NCBI RefSeq assembly: GCF_007830335.1
Contig: NZ_VLKU01000004.1
Span: forward strand, 1-64,000
DNA length: 64,000 bases
DNA from: Paracoccus sulfuroxidans
GTDB lineage: Bacteria > Pseudomonadota > Alphaproteobacteria > Rhodobacterales > Rhodobacteraceae
Reading direction: 5' to 3'
The notes under the pieces were generated by a model. That model had not been told where the DNA came from. It worked only from the letters and a program-made list of their open reading frames with translations, and did not search any database. Made by a program: the position numbers and the translations under genes. Each line of letters starts with the position of its first letter. The stretch's first letter is position 1. This document shows positions 15,153 through 24,182 of this stretch, piece by piece.

Positions 15153-16188
15153 GCTCTGTTGCACAAATCGTCTGAGGGTAGGAGTAGCCCTTTCCCGGAC
15201 AGACTTATCTTACGGCTTCCGTCGCGGGGATGCCGAGCGCGATGAAGCCGTTCAGGACAGCAACGCGGACCTGGAACTCTGCGACCTGACGGTCGAAGCC
15301 CCGGGTGGACAGGCGCTGGCCCAGCAGCTTGACGCAATTCATCTTGATCTCGGCGCGGCTTCGGCGGTGATAGCCACTCCATCATCGCCAGATGGTGCGC
15401 CCGAGCTGCTTCGAAGTGCGCAGGATCTCGTAACGGGCGATGGCCTCTGCGGTGTCGGGCCTCCACGGCTTGGCGTTCTTGCGAGGCGGGATGATCGCGG
15501 CGGCCCCGCGGGCCGCAATGGCTTAATTGTATTTGCGGGTGTCGAAGGCGCCATCGGCGGCGACGGTTGCGATCTCCTGCTCGGGCGGGATCTGGTTGAG
15601 CATCTCTGGCAGCCTCCGCGCATCGCCCAGATTGCTGGTGGTAAAATCGGCTGCGCGGATTTCCAAGGCTTTCTCGTCGATCCCGATGTGGATCTTGCAC
15701 CAAACCCTGCGTTTCGAGCCACCGTGCTTGCGGGCGTTCCACTCGCCTTCGCCATCGACCTTGATCCCAGTGCTGTCGACCAGCAGGTGCAGGGGGCCAT
15801 CCGAACCACGATAGGGAATGTTGACCTTCAGGGTCTTCTGCCGCCGCGACAGCGTGCTGAAGTCGGGCACCGCCCAGTCCAGGCCGATCAGCCGCATTAG
15901 GCTCTCGACGAACCCTGTGGTTTGCAGCAGCGCCATCCCGAACAGCACTTTCATCGTCAGGCCGGTCTGGGCAGAAGTCGGGCTGGCGGCTACGCTTGCC
16001 GGTGCGGACGGCTTCCTAGGTCATGGTCGGATCGAACCAGATCGTCAACGAGCCACGGCGCTTCAGTGCTTCGTTACAGGCTGGCCCGTTCTTGGTCCTG
16101 AGGGTCGGCGGTGTCGGTCTGCTCATGCCTTCCACCTACCATGCTGGATTCCCAAGATGAATCCCTAACCGGATTTGTGCAACAGAGC
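15153..16188 (-). mobile_element. Decayed IS5-type insertion sequence
   Basis: The element is bounded by a 17-bp perfect inverted repeat: GCTCTGTTGCACAAATC at 15153-15169 and its complement GATTTGTGCAACAGAGC at 16172-16188. Inside is a single transposase remnant reading on the minus strand. The size (about 1.04 kb) fits IS5-family elements with one transposase gene. The 8-mer CAACAGGA occurs on both sides (15142-15149 and 16189-16196), but three bases separate it from the left repeat, so a target duplication is not certain. Confidence 0.85.
15205..16126 (-). pseudogene. IS5-family transposase, broken by three stops and a frameshift
   Basis: The remnant starts at ATG 16124-16126 (MSRPTPPTLRTKN) and resembles IS5-family transposases. 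The core FSTLSRRQKTLKVNIPYRG and LLVDSTGIKVDGEGEW (the first catalytic Asp is in VDSTG) are intact, as is VAADGAFDTRK (second Asp). In-frame stops occur at 16016-16018 (TAG), 15523-15525 (TAA) and 15382-15384 (TGA). A frameshift between about 15,955 and 15,990 also removes a short stretch before MKVLFGMALL. The end lies at the TAA 15205-15207. The gene cannot make an active transposase; the several independent lesions point to long decay. Confidence 0.85.
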
Positions 16189-16480
16189 CAACAGGAAGCC
16201 AGCGAGGAGCTATGCAAGCTGCGCAACGCTCGGCCCCGTTACGGTGGAAGGTCTTGGTGAAAACACACCTGGCGAGCCCGGTGTTCGCTCATCTATTAGC
16301 CCGGCACCACATGCGTGACCACTTGCCGCTTTCAGGCGCGAATTTTCGTCCTGGAGCCTCTCAGTCTCTTTGCTCGCTGGTGCCTCACCGTTTTGACACA
16401 AAGGATTGACGATACAACCATAGATTGCATACTGCGTGCACGGGATGCTTGCTGGGATGCTTAACCTTTGGGAGATTGAT

Positions 16481-17917
16481 ATGGCGGTGAAGTTACTGGC
16501 TCCGACGGACCCCAAAAGGATGCTCCACGGGTCGACTTCAGACGATGTTCTGACGGCATCAACAACTGGCTCCGGGGCACATCAGGTTCATCTATATGCT
16601 GACGATGGCGACGACGTGATCAATATGAACCTAAAAACCACATTTAGTGGGGGCGGTATCAAGCATGGCTTTCACGTTTTTGGCGGAAAGGGGGCTGATG
16701 AATTCAGATTCAATAATATTAATGGAATAACTGGTACAGTAGTGAGTCGGATTGATGATTTTGACGCGACACGGGATAGTATATACATAGGAGGGCAGCT
16801 ACTAGATCTGCGCAATCCGAGCGCAATCGTTGGGTGGAAGGTTGCTATCGTTGAGTTTGCAATGTCTTCCAGCTTGGGTGCTCACGAATCTCAGCAATGG
16901 TTGCGAATTGTGACACCGGCCGGCCAAGCGTTAATCGCATTGGAAGGTGCGCGATTGGATCCAGGATCTTCCACCGGGGAGGAAAAGCATTTTATCCCGA
17001 TTGGGACTGCAATGCCTGCGATATTTAAAGAGGTGCCGTATCAGGATCCAATTAATTTTATTCCTTATGATGTATTCCCGAAGGCTAGCCACAGATATGT
17101 GAATCATGGACTTGGTTCTGATGGTGGCGATACTTTTTGGGGGACTGATTTCGACGATCTTTACGATGGCCATAGAGGCGCGGACCACATTAAAGGTGGT
17201 GCTGGTAACGACACCCTTTATGGCTATTTTGGCAACGATACGATTAATGGGGGCAACGGACATGATGTTATTGAGGGTGGGAAGGGGCGTGATCTTATTT
17301 ATGGGGGCGAGGGGCGCGACACTATTGCTGGCGGCACCGATCAAGACGTGATTTACGGTGGAAATGGTGATGATCGAATCTATGGAGGAAGCGAAAGTGA
17401 TACTCTCTATGGAAATGAGGGGTCTGACTATATCGATACCGGAACTGGGAATGATCAGGTTTGGGGTGGAGATGGCCGCGATACTGTTTTGGGCGGGCGG
17501 GGAAATGATTATCTTCGCGGAGAGAAGGGAAATGACGCCATCCAAGGGGGAGAAGGTAATGACACGCTGGTCGGAGGCTTGGGGTCCGATACCTTAAATG
17601 GTGATGTCGGCCAAGACGTGTTCATTTACTATTCGCCTGCCGAGAGCCCAAGGTTGCTTGCCGAGAGAGATAGAATCGTGAACTTTCAGTCGGGAGTAGA
17701 TAAAATCAACATATTTAGTATGGATGCAGACAGGGATAGGGTGGGGCTTCAGGCTTTCAATTTTAATGAAGGAGTCGCCGGTCCAAATTCGGTTTGGTTG
17801 GTTAAATCTGGATCAGATGTAATTGTTTTTGCGGATGTTGATGGCGATGCCGTCGCAGATTTTTCCGTGCAGCTCGTTAATGCTTTGACGATAACGGTAT
17901 CGGATTTTGTGTTGTAA
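16481..17917 (+). CDS. RTX (hemolysin-type calcium-binding) protein
   Basis: The 478-residue product carries about 12 GGxGxD-type nonapeptides in residues about 240-390 (for example GGAGNDTLYGYFGNDTINGG). These bind Ca2+ and fold as a beta-roll outside the cell. Residues 1-235 form an N-terminal domain with no recognisable catalytic motif. There is no Sec signal peptide; the C-terminal acidic and hydrophobic tail (ALTITVSDFVL) suits type I secretion. The ATG at 16481 has GGGAGA 8 bases upstream; an earlier start at 16436 lacks this. Frequent TTA, ATA and AAT codons mark a foreign origin compared with the core genes. Confidence 0.8.
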   Translation: MAVKLLAPTDPKRMLHGSTSDDVLTASTTGSGAHQVHLYADDGDDVINMNLKTTFSGGGIKHGFHVFGGKGADEFRFNNINGITGTVVSRIDDFDATRDSIYIGGQLLDLRNPSAIVGWKVAIVEFAMSSSLGAHESQQWLRIVTPAGQALIALEGARLDPGSSTGEEKHFIPIGTAMPAIFKEVPYQDPINFIPYDVFPKASHRYVNHGLGSDGGDTFWGTDFDDLYDGHRGADHIKGGAGNDTLYGYFGNDTINGGNGHDVIEGGKGRDLIYGGEGRDTIAGGTDQDVIYGGNGDDRIYGGSESDTLYGNEGSDYIDTGTGNDQVWGGDGRDTVLGGRGNDYLRGEKGNDAIQGGEGNDTLVGGLGSDTLNGDVGQDVFIYYSPAESPRLLAERDRIVNFQSGVDKINIFSMDADRDRVGLQAFNFNEGVAGPNSVWLVKSGSDVIVFADVDGDAVADFSVQLVNALTITVSDFVL

Positions 17918-18238
17918 TTGTTTCGGATGAATGTGCTTGGCTTTAAATGCTTGCAGTGGTTGACTGGTAATGTGCTGAATAAATCTTTGCTTTGCATGCT
18001 TGTGTAGCTATGCGGGGCGCCGTATTCCGCTTCTATGGTAGGGCAAGTGATGATATCTGGGCCAGTGCCCTCGCATGGTTCATATCCAAATGCTTTGATG
18101 TCGTCGGCGGGTATACTACGCAGGCGAGTTACTTGATTGGTCAGTTGATTTAAGGTTGGGTTGTGCCCGTTAGGTTGATCCTAAGAATTTGACAATTCCC
18201 ACAACACTTTTCATTATTCCATAATCATCAAGCGACTC
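17918..18238. other. AT-rich intergenic stretch
   Basis: No convincing ORF, hairpin terminator or repeat is visible here. The base composition is lower in GC than the core chromosome, as in the rest of the island. Confidence 0.45.
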
Positions 18239-18415
18239 ATGTCGACCTCCGGTCGCACAGAAATCCTTGATGCGGTGCAGATTCTGCAGCGGTACCGTAG
18301 TCTAACCGAGTATAAAGTGGGGACGCCCCGAAGTACAAATGGTGAACCTTTTTCTCCCATCGGCCGCAGATTGATCGAGAGCTTTAGTAGGTTTCAAAAC
18401 AAATGTAGATTATAG
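18239..18415 (+). CDS. Hypothetical small protein (58 aa)
   Basis: An ORF of 58 codons (MSTSGRTEILDAVQILQRYR and following) lies in a stretch otherwise without genes. It has a helical, charged N terminus and no recognised domain. No strong ribosome site precedes the ATG. It may be real or a chance frame in the island. Confidence 0.3.
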   Translation: MSTSGRTEILDAVQILQRYRSLTEYKVGTPRSTNGEPFSPIGRRLIESFSRFQNKCRL

Positions 18416-18454
18416 TGTTTACGATAGAATCGTCTGCAACCGAAAGTTTAGTCT

Positions 18455-18679
18455 ATGCATCCACCTAAACATCTTGGCAGCTACCCCGGCCGCGATGTCG
18501 ACCTGCAAGAAAACCTTGAGGAAGGGTTTACAGCGCTCATCATCGCGGCGGAAAATGCTGGCTGGCTGCCGTTTGAGGCATATCAGGCCGTCATTTCTCT
18601 CGCGGAAGCGCATGCTTGCGCTGATATCAGCAACGAAGCGATGGCAGATTTTCTGGAGAAGATGAACCGGCAGCGGTGA
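18455..18679 (+). CDS. Hypothetical protein (74 aa)
   Basis: The 74-residue acidic product (MHPPKHLGSYPGRDVDLQ, then a helical region with FEAYQAVISLAEAHACADIS) has better coding bias than neighbouring frames and reads as a small all-helical protein. No domain or family is recognised. It could be an orphan gene brought in with the island. Confidence 0.45.
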   Translation: MHPPKHLGSYPGRDVDLQENLEEGFTALIIAAENAGWLPFEAYQAVISLAEAHACADISNEAMADFLEKMNRQR

Positions 18680-18902
18680 TTGGCAAGTCTCGAGGCATGT
18701 ACGAGAGATATGCTGAAGTCAATATGGGGCGGGCGGACTCTTGCCGCTTCCTAATTCTATCATAAGCGACCTCAACTTGGTGTTGCCCAGCGGCGCCATG
18801 CAACGTAAAGGTAGTAAGGGACGCCGCTCTAGTTGAATGCGTGTCTTTGAGTCAATCGTAGGATGTTCCATGTTCCCGTAGGCAGCCGGACGGAGCATCT
18901 AC

Positions 18903-19154
18903 ATGGCTTTGGTTCTTATAGGGTTTATCGTTGGAGTGGTCTGCTCAATCCTAGCAATCGTGCTGGGATTTGTGTGGTGGAAGGTGCTTGTCATCTACAT
19001 TGGGGCCGGGATTCTGGGCATAGGCGTAGCCGCAATTGCTTGGGCCGTTGCGCCAGATGATCTGCGGGAGATCAAAAAATATGAAGACGGCCCTCCTGAT
19101 CCCAAGACTCTAGCCGCGATTGCCCGGCGCCCAAACTCTCGGGAGTGGAAATAG
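18903..19154 (+). CDS. Small membrane protein with two spans
   Basis: The 83-residue product has two hydrophobic stretches, residues about 2-24 (ALVLIGFIVGVVCSILAIVL) and about 28-49 (VLVIYIGAGILGIGVAAIAW), followed by a charged cytoplasmic or periplasmic tail with KKYEDGPPDP. No conserved motif is present. It stands alone between gene-poor stretches and its role is unknown. Confidence 0.5.
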   Translation: MALVLIGFIVGVVCSILAIVLGFVWWKVLVIYIGAGILGIGVAAIAWAVAPDDLREIKKYEDGPPDPKTLAAIARRPNSREWK

Positions 19155-19633
19155 GTAGAACCAAATTTCCGTGATTTGAGCTGGCTCTCTTGAATGTAGG
19201 GAACAAGAGGAAGGAATAGGCAAAGGATCAGCAACACCGTGATCAGCAACTGACCGGATGGAGTTGTACCGTTCCACCATCCGGTCTGTTGGCTTTAACT
19301 CTGAACCCCTTACTGCACGCATAGGGTGTAGCAAGTTCTCTACTCCCAATCCATTTGCCGTTTTCGGCAGGTGTCGAAAACGGCAGGTGTTGGCAGCAAC
19401 ACTAGGAATGGCGTCTCTTGCGTGCACCTTAAACGCCAGCACCCTCATGTCTCTTTAGACATCTGTTTCATGCTTGACGCTGTGCAGCCGGTGTGGAGCG
19501 ACACATGAGCGTACTTCGGGGATAACTTCGGGAGTCGATGCCTGGATTTGTCCAGATTGGGCGGAATTTGTCCGATGCGATGATTGCGAAAGTGAAGCCA
19601 TCTTTCGCTATGTCCCGGTATATATGGGATTTT
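19155..19633. other. Gene-poor stretch with inverted repeats next to the tRNA
   Basis: No gene is supported. Two inverted repeats are present: GACCGGATGG (19252-19261) with CCATCCGGTC (19277-19286), and CGTTTTCG (19359-19366) with CGAAAACG (19375-19382). A direct repeat GATCAGCAAC occurs at about 19,226 and 19,241. These lie in the right flank of the island beside the tRNA gene and may be attachment-site related or terminator-like. Confidence 0.5.
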
Positions 19634-19707
19634 TGGAGCGGGTGATGGGAATCGAACCCACGTATTCAGCTTGGAAGGCTGCTGCTCTACCATTGAGCTA
19701 CACCCGC
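19634..19707 (-). tRNA. tRNA-Gly (anticodon TCC)
   Basis: Reading the minus strand, the sequence starts GCGGGTGTAGCTCAATGGTA at 19707. Its 7-bp acceptor stem GCGGGTG pairs with CACCCGC. The anticodon loop carries TCC (in GCCTTCCAAGC), and the T arm has GTGGGTTCGATTCCCATC. It ends with discriminator T and an encoded CCA at 19634-19636. The 3' end faces the island to the left, the usual arrangement for a tRNA used as a phage or island attachment site. Confidence 0.93.
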
Positions 19708-19792
19708 GTCACCCGTTTCTATAGGGGGTGGCCTTGCCCCATGCAAGTGCCGAGCGCTTGACGCAGGAAATGGCGCGGGGCAAGCCTGCGGA

Positions 19793-21241
19793 ATGATTGA
19801 TGTTCGCCCCGTGGCCAATACCGTCGGAAAACTGGTCGTCGCTTTGGGCGTCTCGATGCTGCTGCCCATGGCGGTCGATTTCTGGCATGGCGATCCGCAT
19901 TGGCAGTCCTTCCTGCAGGCGGCGGCGCTGACCAGCCTGATCGGGCTTATGGTGACCATCTCGACGCGCGGGGCAGACATGGCCCTGACGCTGGAGCAGG
20001 CGTTTCTGCTGACCACCTCGCTGTGGCTGGTGGTGCCGCTCTTCGGCGCACTGCCCTTCATGCTTGGCGCGCCGAATGTGGGCTTTACCGATGCCTATTT
20101 CGAATCGATGTCGGGGCTGACCACGACGGGGACGACCGCCTTCCCGCATCTGGACGGGCTGCCCAAGGGCACGAACCTGTGGCGCGCCTTCCTGAACTGG
20201 GCAGGGGGCCTTGGGATCATCGTCGTCGCCATGATCTTCCTGCCGGTGATGAAGGTCGGCGGCATGCAGTTTTTCCGCTCTGAAGGCTTCGACACGCTGG
20301 GCAAGATCCTGCCCCGCGCCTTCGACATCGCATCCGAGATGACGGGCGTCTACATCGGGCTGACGGCCGCTTGCGCCATCGTTTTCATCCTGCTGGGCAT
20401 GACCGGCTTTGACGCCATCGTGCATGCCATGTCGGCGACCTCGACCGGTGGCTTTTCCAGCTATGATGCCAGCATCGGGCATTATGGCGGGGCCAGTGAA
20501 TATGCCTCGGCGCTGTTCATGATCCTGGGCTCGATCCCTTTCATCCGCATGGTGCAGCTGGTGCGCGGCCAGCCGATGCCGATGTGGCGCGACGTGCAGA
20601 TCCGCGCCTATCTGCGCTGGATCTTTTATGCCGTGGCGATCGTGTGGCTCTATCGAGTGTTCTGGCTGGGGGCCGCCCATCCTGCCGATGTGCTGCGGGA
20701 AACGACGTTCAACATCATCTCGACCATCTCGGGGACGGGGCTTGCGACGGCGGATGTGGCAAGCTGGGGGCATTTCCCCTTTGTCATCCTGATCATCGTC
20801 GGGCTGATCGGCGGCTGCACCGGCTCGACCTCGTGTTCGGTCAAGGTGTTCCGCTATCTGGTGCTGCTGCAGGCCGTCCGGGCGCAGCTGCGCCGCATGC
20901 ATTCGCCGAACCGGGTCTTTCCGCTGCGGCTTGAGGGGCGACCGCTGGAGGAAGACGTCGTGGCCTCGGTCATGGCCTTCTTCACGCTCTTCATGCTGAC
21001 CTTCGGGGTGCTGATCGTGGCGCTGGCGCTGACCGGGCTGCATCCGCGCACCGCCGTCACCGCCGCCTGGACGGCGATTGCGAATATCGGCCCGGTCTGG
21101 GGCCCCGAGGTCAGCTCGAACGGGGCGATCAACCAGTTCCCCGCCTCATCGAAATGGCTGATGATCGCGGGCATGTACACCGGCAGGCTGGAACTGCTGT
21201 CGGTGCTGGTGCTGCTGCTGCCGCGCTTCTGGCGGGTCTAG
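19793..21241 (+). CDS. trkH: Trk system potassium uptake protein TrkH
   Basis: The 482-residue product is a TrkH/KtrB-type potassium channel subunit with about ten membrane spans. The four pore loops of the repeated M1-P-M2 units are visible: SGLTTTGTTAF near residue 104, SATSTGGFSSYDA near 211, ISTISGTGLATAD near 311, and AIANIGPVWGPE near 430. Each provides selectivity-filter residues (Gly). Such subunits take up K+ together with a cytosolic TrkA partner, which is not present here. The ATG at 19793 is near an AGGAAA-type sequence. The gene is the first core gene after the tRNA and is convergent with the next gene. Confidence 0.92.
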   Translation: MIDVRPVANTVGKLVVALGVSMLLPMAVDFWHGDPHWQSFLQAAALTSLIGLMVTISTRGADMALTLEQAFLLTTSLWLVVPLFGALPFMLGAPNVGFTDAYFESMSGLTTTGTTAFPHLDGLPKGTNLWRAFLNWAGGLGIIVVAMIFLPVMKVGGMQFFRSEGFDTLGKILPRAFDIASEMTGVYIGLTAACAIVFILLGMTGFDAIVHAMSATSTGGFSSYDASIGHYGGASEYASALFMILGSIPFIRMVQLVRGQPMPMWRDVQIRAYLRWIFYAVAIVWLYRVFWLGAAHPADVLRETTFNIISTISGTGLATADVASWGHFPFVILIIVGLIGGCTGSTSCSVKVFRYLVLLQAVRAQLRRMHSPNRVFPLRLEGRPLEEDVVASVMAFFTLFMLTFGVLIVALALTGLHPRTAVTAAWTAIANIGPVWGPEVSSNGAINQFPASSKWLMIAGMYTGRLELLSVLVLLLPRFWRV

Positions 21242-22695
21242 TTCCCGGTCAGCGGATTGGCAGCCCCCTCGGGTGCCGGAGTTTCGGCTACCGGGGCGGG
21301 CGCTTCCGCCGCTGCCGGGGCGTAGCGCGCAATCCCGTCCGAGATTTCCGCCGCCAGCCTGCGCTGATCGTCGGGGTCCGAGATCGGCCAGATCAGCACG
21401 AAGCCCTGCGCGCGCCCGTCGATGACGCGGCCCTCGGCATGGCCGATATGCGTCTCATTGCGCCCGTCCAGCGTGATCGCGCCGTTCGAGACCTTGCGCT
21501 CGGGCGTGGGGACCCAGCCAAGCGCGGTGATCAGCCCCGCAAGGTCCAGCATTTCCTGCTGGCCGCCGGTCTGCGAGAATAGGATCAGCGCCGCGCCCGA
21601 GCCATCCTTCGGCCCATAGATCGACAGCGCCCGCTCGGAACGGTCGAACTGCAGCTTGTCCATCGGCGCGGGCATCGAGAGGCCCGTATGCGCATCCTCC
21701 AGCACCGTCAGGCCCATCTGCTGCCGCCATGCCTCGCGACGCGAGACCAGCTCGGCCATGGCCGTCGCCGGATCGGGAGAGGCGCGCAGCAACACGACCT
21801 CATTGGCGATGGCGGATTGGGTCCGGGGACCGTCCTTGCCGTCGATGTCGCCGTCATAATGCCCGGCCCACCGCAGGGCGCGCTGGACATCCTCCAGCGG
21901 CGGCATGGGCAGGGGCTGACTTTCGGGCGAGGAGATCACGCCGATTTCCGGCGCCTGACCGGGGGTGGTGACCTCGCCCATCTCGGCGGCCTCGGCCAGA
22001 AAGGCGTCGCGCGGCACGGCCTTGGCGTTCTTGAACGCGCCCAGCCATTCGGCACCCGCCGCTTCCTCGAAGGGGCCAAGGGCGACCGCGAAGCGACCGT
22101 TCGGCAGCGTCCACAGACCCGCGTCGGGCAGGGTCTCGCGGTATTTCGTCAGGGTCTCATCGGCCTTGGCGCGGTCGGCGCTTGATTCGATGCGGATGAA
22201 GTACTGGGCGGGGGCAGGCGCAACCTCGGGGGCTGCGACTTCAGGGGCCGCGACCTCCGGAGCGGGCTGAGCCTCGGGTGCTGCGGCCTGGGTGCTGGAA
22301 GGCGGCACGAAGGTCGAGCCTGCACCGACGGGGCTGGCGGGCGCGGTACCCTGGGTCGCAGGCGCTGCCGCCTCGGACGCGGCAACCGGCGTCAGATTGC
22401 GGCCCTGCGCGGCTGAAATGAAGCTGTCGCCCGGCACCTGACCTGCGGCTTTCAACTCATTCAGCCGGGTTTCAGCCTGCTCGCGCGGCATCGGCCCAAG
22501 GGCGATCCCGATCCAGCCATCCGACAGCGGGAAGGTCACGACGCCGGGCAGTTGCGAACTCCAGCCCTGGGCGGCGGTCTGGGCGGCCTCGGCCCCGCGC
22601 TTGGCCTCGATGCGGATCACCACGTCTTCGGCCAGCGCCGGCAGCGCCACGGCCAGTGGCAGAGCCGTCCCAAGGATGAGTGCAATCCGCCGCAT
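21238..22695 (-). CDS. Secreted SPOR/peptidoglycan-binding-like protein
   Basis: The 485-residue product has a cleavable signal peptide ([20 protein letters not shown]), Ala/Pro-rich linkers, and two repeats that look SPOR-like: residues about 24-75 ([20 protein letters not shown]) and about 160-215 ([20 protein letters not shown]). Later, near residue 272, [20 protein letters not shown] resembles a peptidoglycan-binding domain. A periplasmic role in cell-wall binding is inferred. The frame is open much further upstream through the start of glyQ, but the ATG at 22695, preceded by AGGGAC, gives a clean signal peptide. The stop overlaps the last codon of trkH by four bases on the opposite strand. 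Confidence 0.7.
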   Translation of the reverse strand: MRRIALILGTALPLAVALPALAEDVVIRIEAKRGAEAAQTAAQGWSSQLPGVVTFPLSDGWIGIALGPMPREQAETRLNELKAAGQVPGDSFISAAQGRNLTPVAASEAAAPATQGTAPASPVGAGSTFVPPSSTQAAAPEAQPAPEVAAPEVAAPEVAPAPAQYFIRIESSADRAKADETLTKYRETLPDAGLWTLPNGRFAVALGPFEEAAGAEWLGAFKNAKAVPRDAFLAEAAEMGEVTTPGQAPEIGVISSPESQPLPMPPLEDVQRALRWAGHYDGDIDGKDGPRTQSAIANEVVLLRASPDPATAMAELVSRREAWRQQMGLTVLEDAHTGLSMPAPMDKLQFDRSERALSIYGPKDGSGAALILFSQTGGQQEMLDLAGLITALGWVPTPERKVSNGAITLDGRNETHIGHAEGRVIDGRAQGFVLIWPISDPDDQRRLAAEISDGIARYAPAAAEAPAPVAETPAPEGAANPLTGN

Positions 22696-22779
22696 CAAAC
22701 AGTCCCTCTCATTGACCCCGCGCCGCCCTCTGCTAGAAGGCGGCAGACATTTGTGCCAGTTATGCCAAAGGATGCACCA

Positions 22780-23712
22780 ATGACCAGCCCAAAGGACCGC
22801 CCCAGCTGCTTTCAGGACGTGATCCTGCGCTTGCAGAATTATTGGGCAGGGCAGGGCTGCGCCGTGCTGCAACCCTATGACATGGAGGTCGGCGCGGGCA
22901 CCTTCCACCCGGCGACCACGCTGCGCTCGCTGGGGCAAAAGCCTTGGGCTGCGGCCTATGTCCAGCCCTCGCGCCGCCCGACCGATGGGCGTTACGGCGA
23001 GAACCCGAACCGGCTTCAGCACTATTATCAATATCAGGTCATCATCAAGCCAAGCCCGCCGAACCTGCAGGATCTGTACCTTGGCAGCCTGAAGGCCATC
23101 GGCCTTGATCCGATGATCCACGATGTCCGCTTTGTTGAGGACGACTGGGAATCCCCGACGCTGGGCGCCTGGGGCCTTGGCTGGGAGGTCTGGTGCGACG
23201 GCATGGAAGTCAGCCAGTTCACCTATTTCCAGCAGGTCGGCGGCCATGACTGCCGCCCCGTCTCGGGCGAGCTGACCTACGGGCTTGAACGTCTGGCCAT
23301 GTATGTGCTGGGCGTCGAGCATGTCATGGACATGCCCTTCAACGACCCGAACTCGCCCATTCCGCTGACCTATGGCGACATCTTCCTGCAGACCGAGCGG
23401 GAGTATTCGCGCTGGAACTTCGATCAGGCCGATACCGAGATGCTGTTCCAGCACTTCAAGGACGCCGAGGCCGAATGCGACCGCATCCTCTCGGCCGATG
23501 ACAGCGACAGCGCGGGCCGCAAGATCCCGATGCCGCATCCGGCCTATGATCAGGCGATCAAGGCCAGCCATCTCTTCAACCTCCTGGATGCGCGCGGCGT
23601 GATCTCGGTGACTGAGCGTCAGGCCTATATCGGCCGCGTCCGCGCGCTGGCCAAACGCTGCGCCGACGCCTTCGTCGCGACCCCCGCTGCCACCGGAGAG
23701 CAGATCCGATGA
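22780..23712 (+). CDS. glyQ: Glycine-tRNA ligase alpha subunit
   Basis: The 310-residue protein is the alpha chain of bacterial tetrameric glycyl-tRNA synthetase, which forms glycyl-tRNA-Gly from glycine and ATP together with GlyS. Class II motifs are visible: [11 protein letters not shown] and [20 protein letters not shown], then a core with [20 protein letters not shown] and [10 protein letters not shown]. The length is close to that of the E. coli protein (about 300 residues). The ATG at 22780 is chosen because AAAGGA lies at a good distance; an alternative ATG at 22762 is six codons upstream. It is followed by a four-base overlap with the next gene. Confidence 0.95.
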   Translation: MTSPKDRPSCFQDVILRLQNYWAGQGCAVLQPYDMEVGAGTFHPATTLRSLGQKPWAAAYVQPSRRPTDGRYGENPNRLQHYYQYQVIIKPSPPNLQDLYLGSLKAIGLDPMIHDVRFVEDDWESPTLGAWGLGWEVWCDGMEVSQFTYFQQVGGHDCRPVSGELTYGLERLAMYVLGVEHVMDMPFNDPNSPIPLTYGDIFLQTEREYSRWNFDQADTEMLFQHFKDAEAECDRILSADDSDSAGRKIPMPHPAYDQAIKASHLFNLLDARGVISVTERQAYIGRVRALAKRCADAFVATPAATGEQIR

Positions 23713-24182
23713 GCGGCAAGATCATCGCCATCTTCTTCGCCCTGCTGATCCTGATCGTGGGCGGGGGGATGTATTACCTGCAGGTCTATTACTATTACCG
23801 CGAAGTGACGGACGCCCCCGCGGTGCTGGAACTGGCCGGTCCCGAAGGCCAGCCGGTGCAGATCCCGGTCCGCGATTATCAGGGCATCTATTCGGTCAGC
23901 TCGCCGCTGGCGAACCGCGCCTGCTTCACCACCGACCCGGCCACGGCCCAGACCGCCACGCTTTACGAAAAGCCCACGCCGCTGATCCCGCCGCGCTGGT
24001 TTGACTGTTTCGATGTCGGCCAGCTGAGCGACGACATCGATGCCGGGCTCGCCAAGACCTATCTGGTCCACAAGGACATCGCGCCCAAGATCGACGCGGT
24101 TCTGGCCATCTATCCCGATGGCCGCGCCTTCGAATGGCGCCAGACCAACGAAGAAGCCGAAGAGAAAAGGACCATCGACTGA
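23709..24182 (+). CDS. Membrane-anchored protein between glyQ and glyS (DUF6446-like)
   Basis: The 157-residue product has a single N-terminal membrane anchor (residues about 5-25, [20 protein letters not shown]), then a periplasmic domain with Cys residues in NRACFTTDP and [10 protein letters not shown]. It overlaps glyQ and glyS (stop/start ATGA), so it is co-translated with both synthetase subunits. Proteins of this type occupy this position in rhodobacterial genomes (DUF6446); no function is known. The context does not show a link to tRNA charging. Confidence 0.7.
   Translation: MSGKIIAIFFALLILIVGGGMYYLQVYYYYREVTDAPAVLELAGPEGQPVQIPVRDYQGIYSVSSPLANRACFTTDPATAQTATLYEKPTPLIPPRWFDCFDVGQLSDDIDAGLAKTYLVHKDIAPKIDAVLAIYPDGRAFEWRQTNEEAEEKRTID

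Noticed and set aside
16210..16515. Possible IS3-type OrfA fragment (ETERLQDENSRLK) on the minus strand near 16,320
   Set aside because: Only a short coiled-coil-like pattern resembles OrfA; the rest does not match and stops interrupt the other frames. Too weak to call.
22696..22779. Riboswitch upstream of glyQ
   Set aside because: Only about 84 bases lie between the divergent genes, and no glycine-riboswitch-like pairing is visible.
22696..23571. Open minus-strand extension of the SPOR-like gene through glyQ
   Set aside because: The ATG at 22695 gives a clean signal peptide and a ribosome site. The extension only mirrors glyQ codon bias on the opposite strand.
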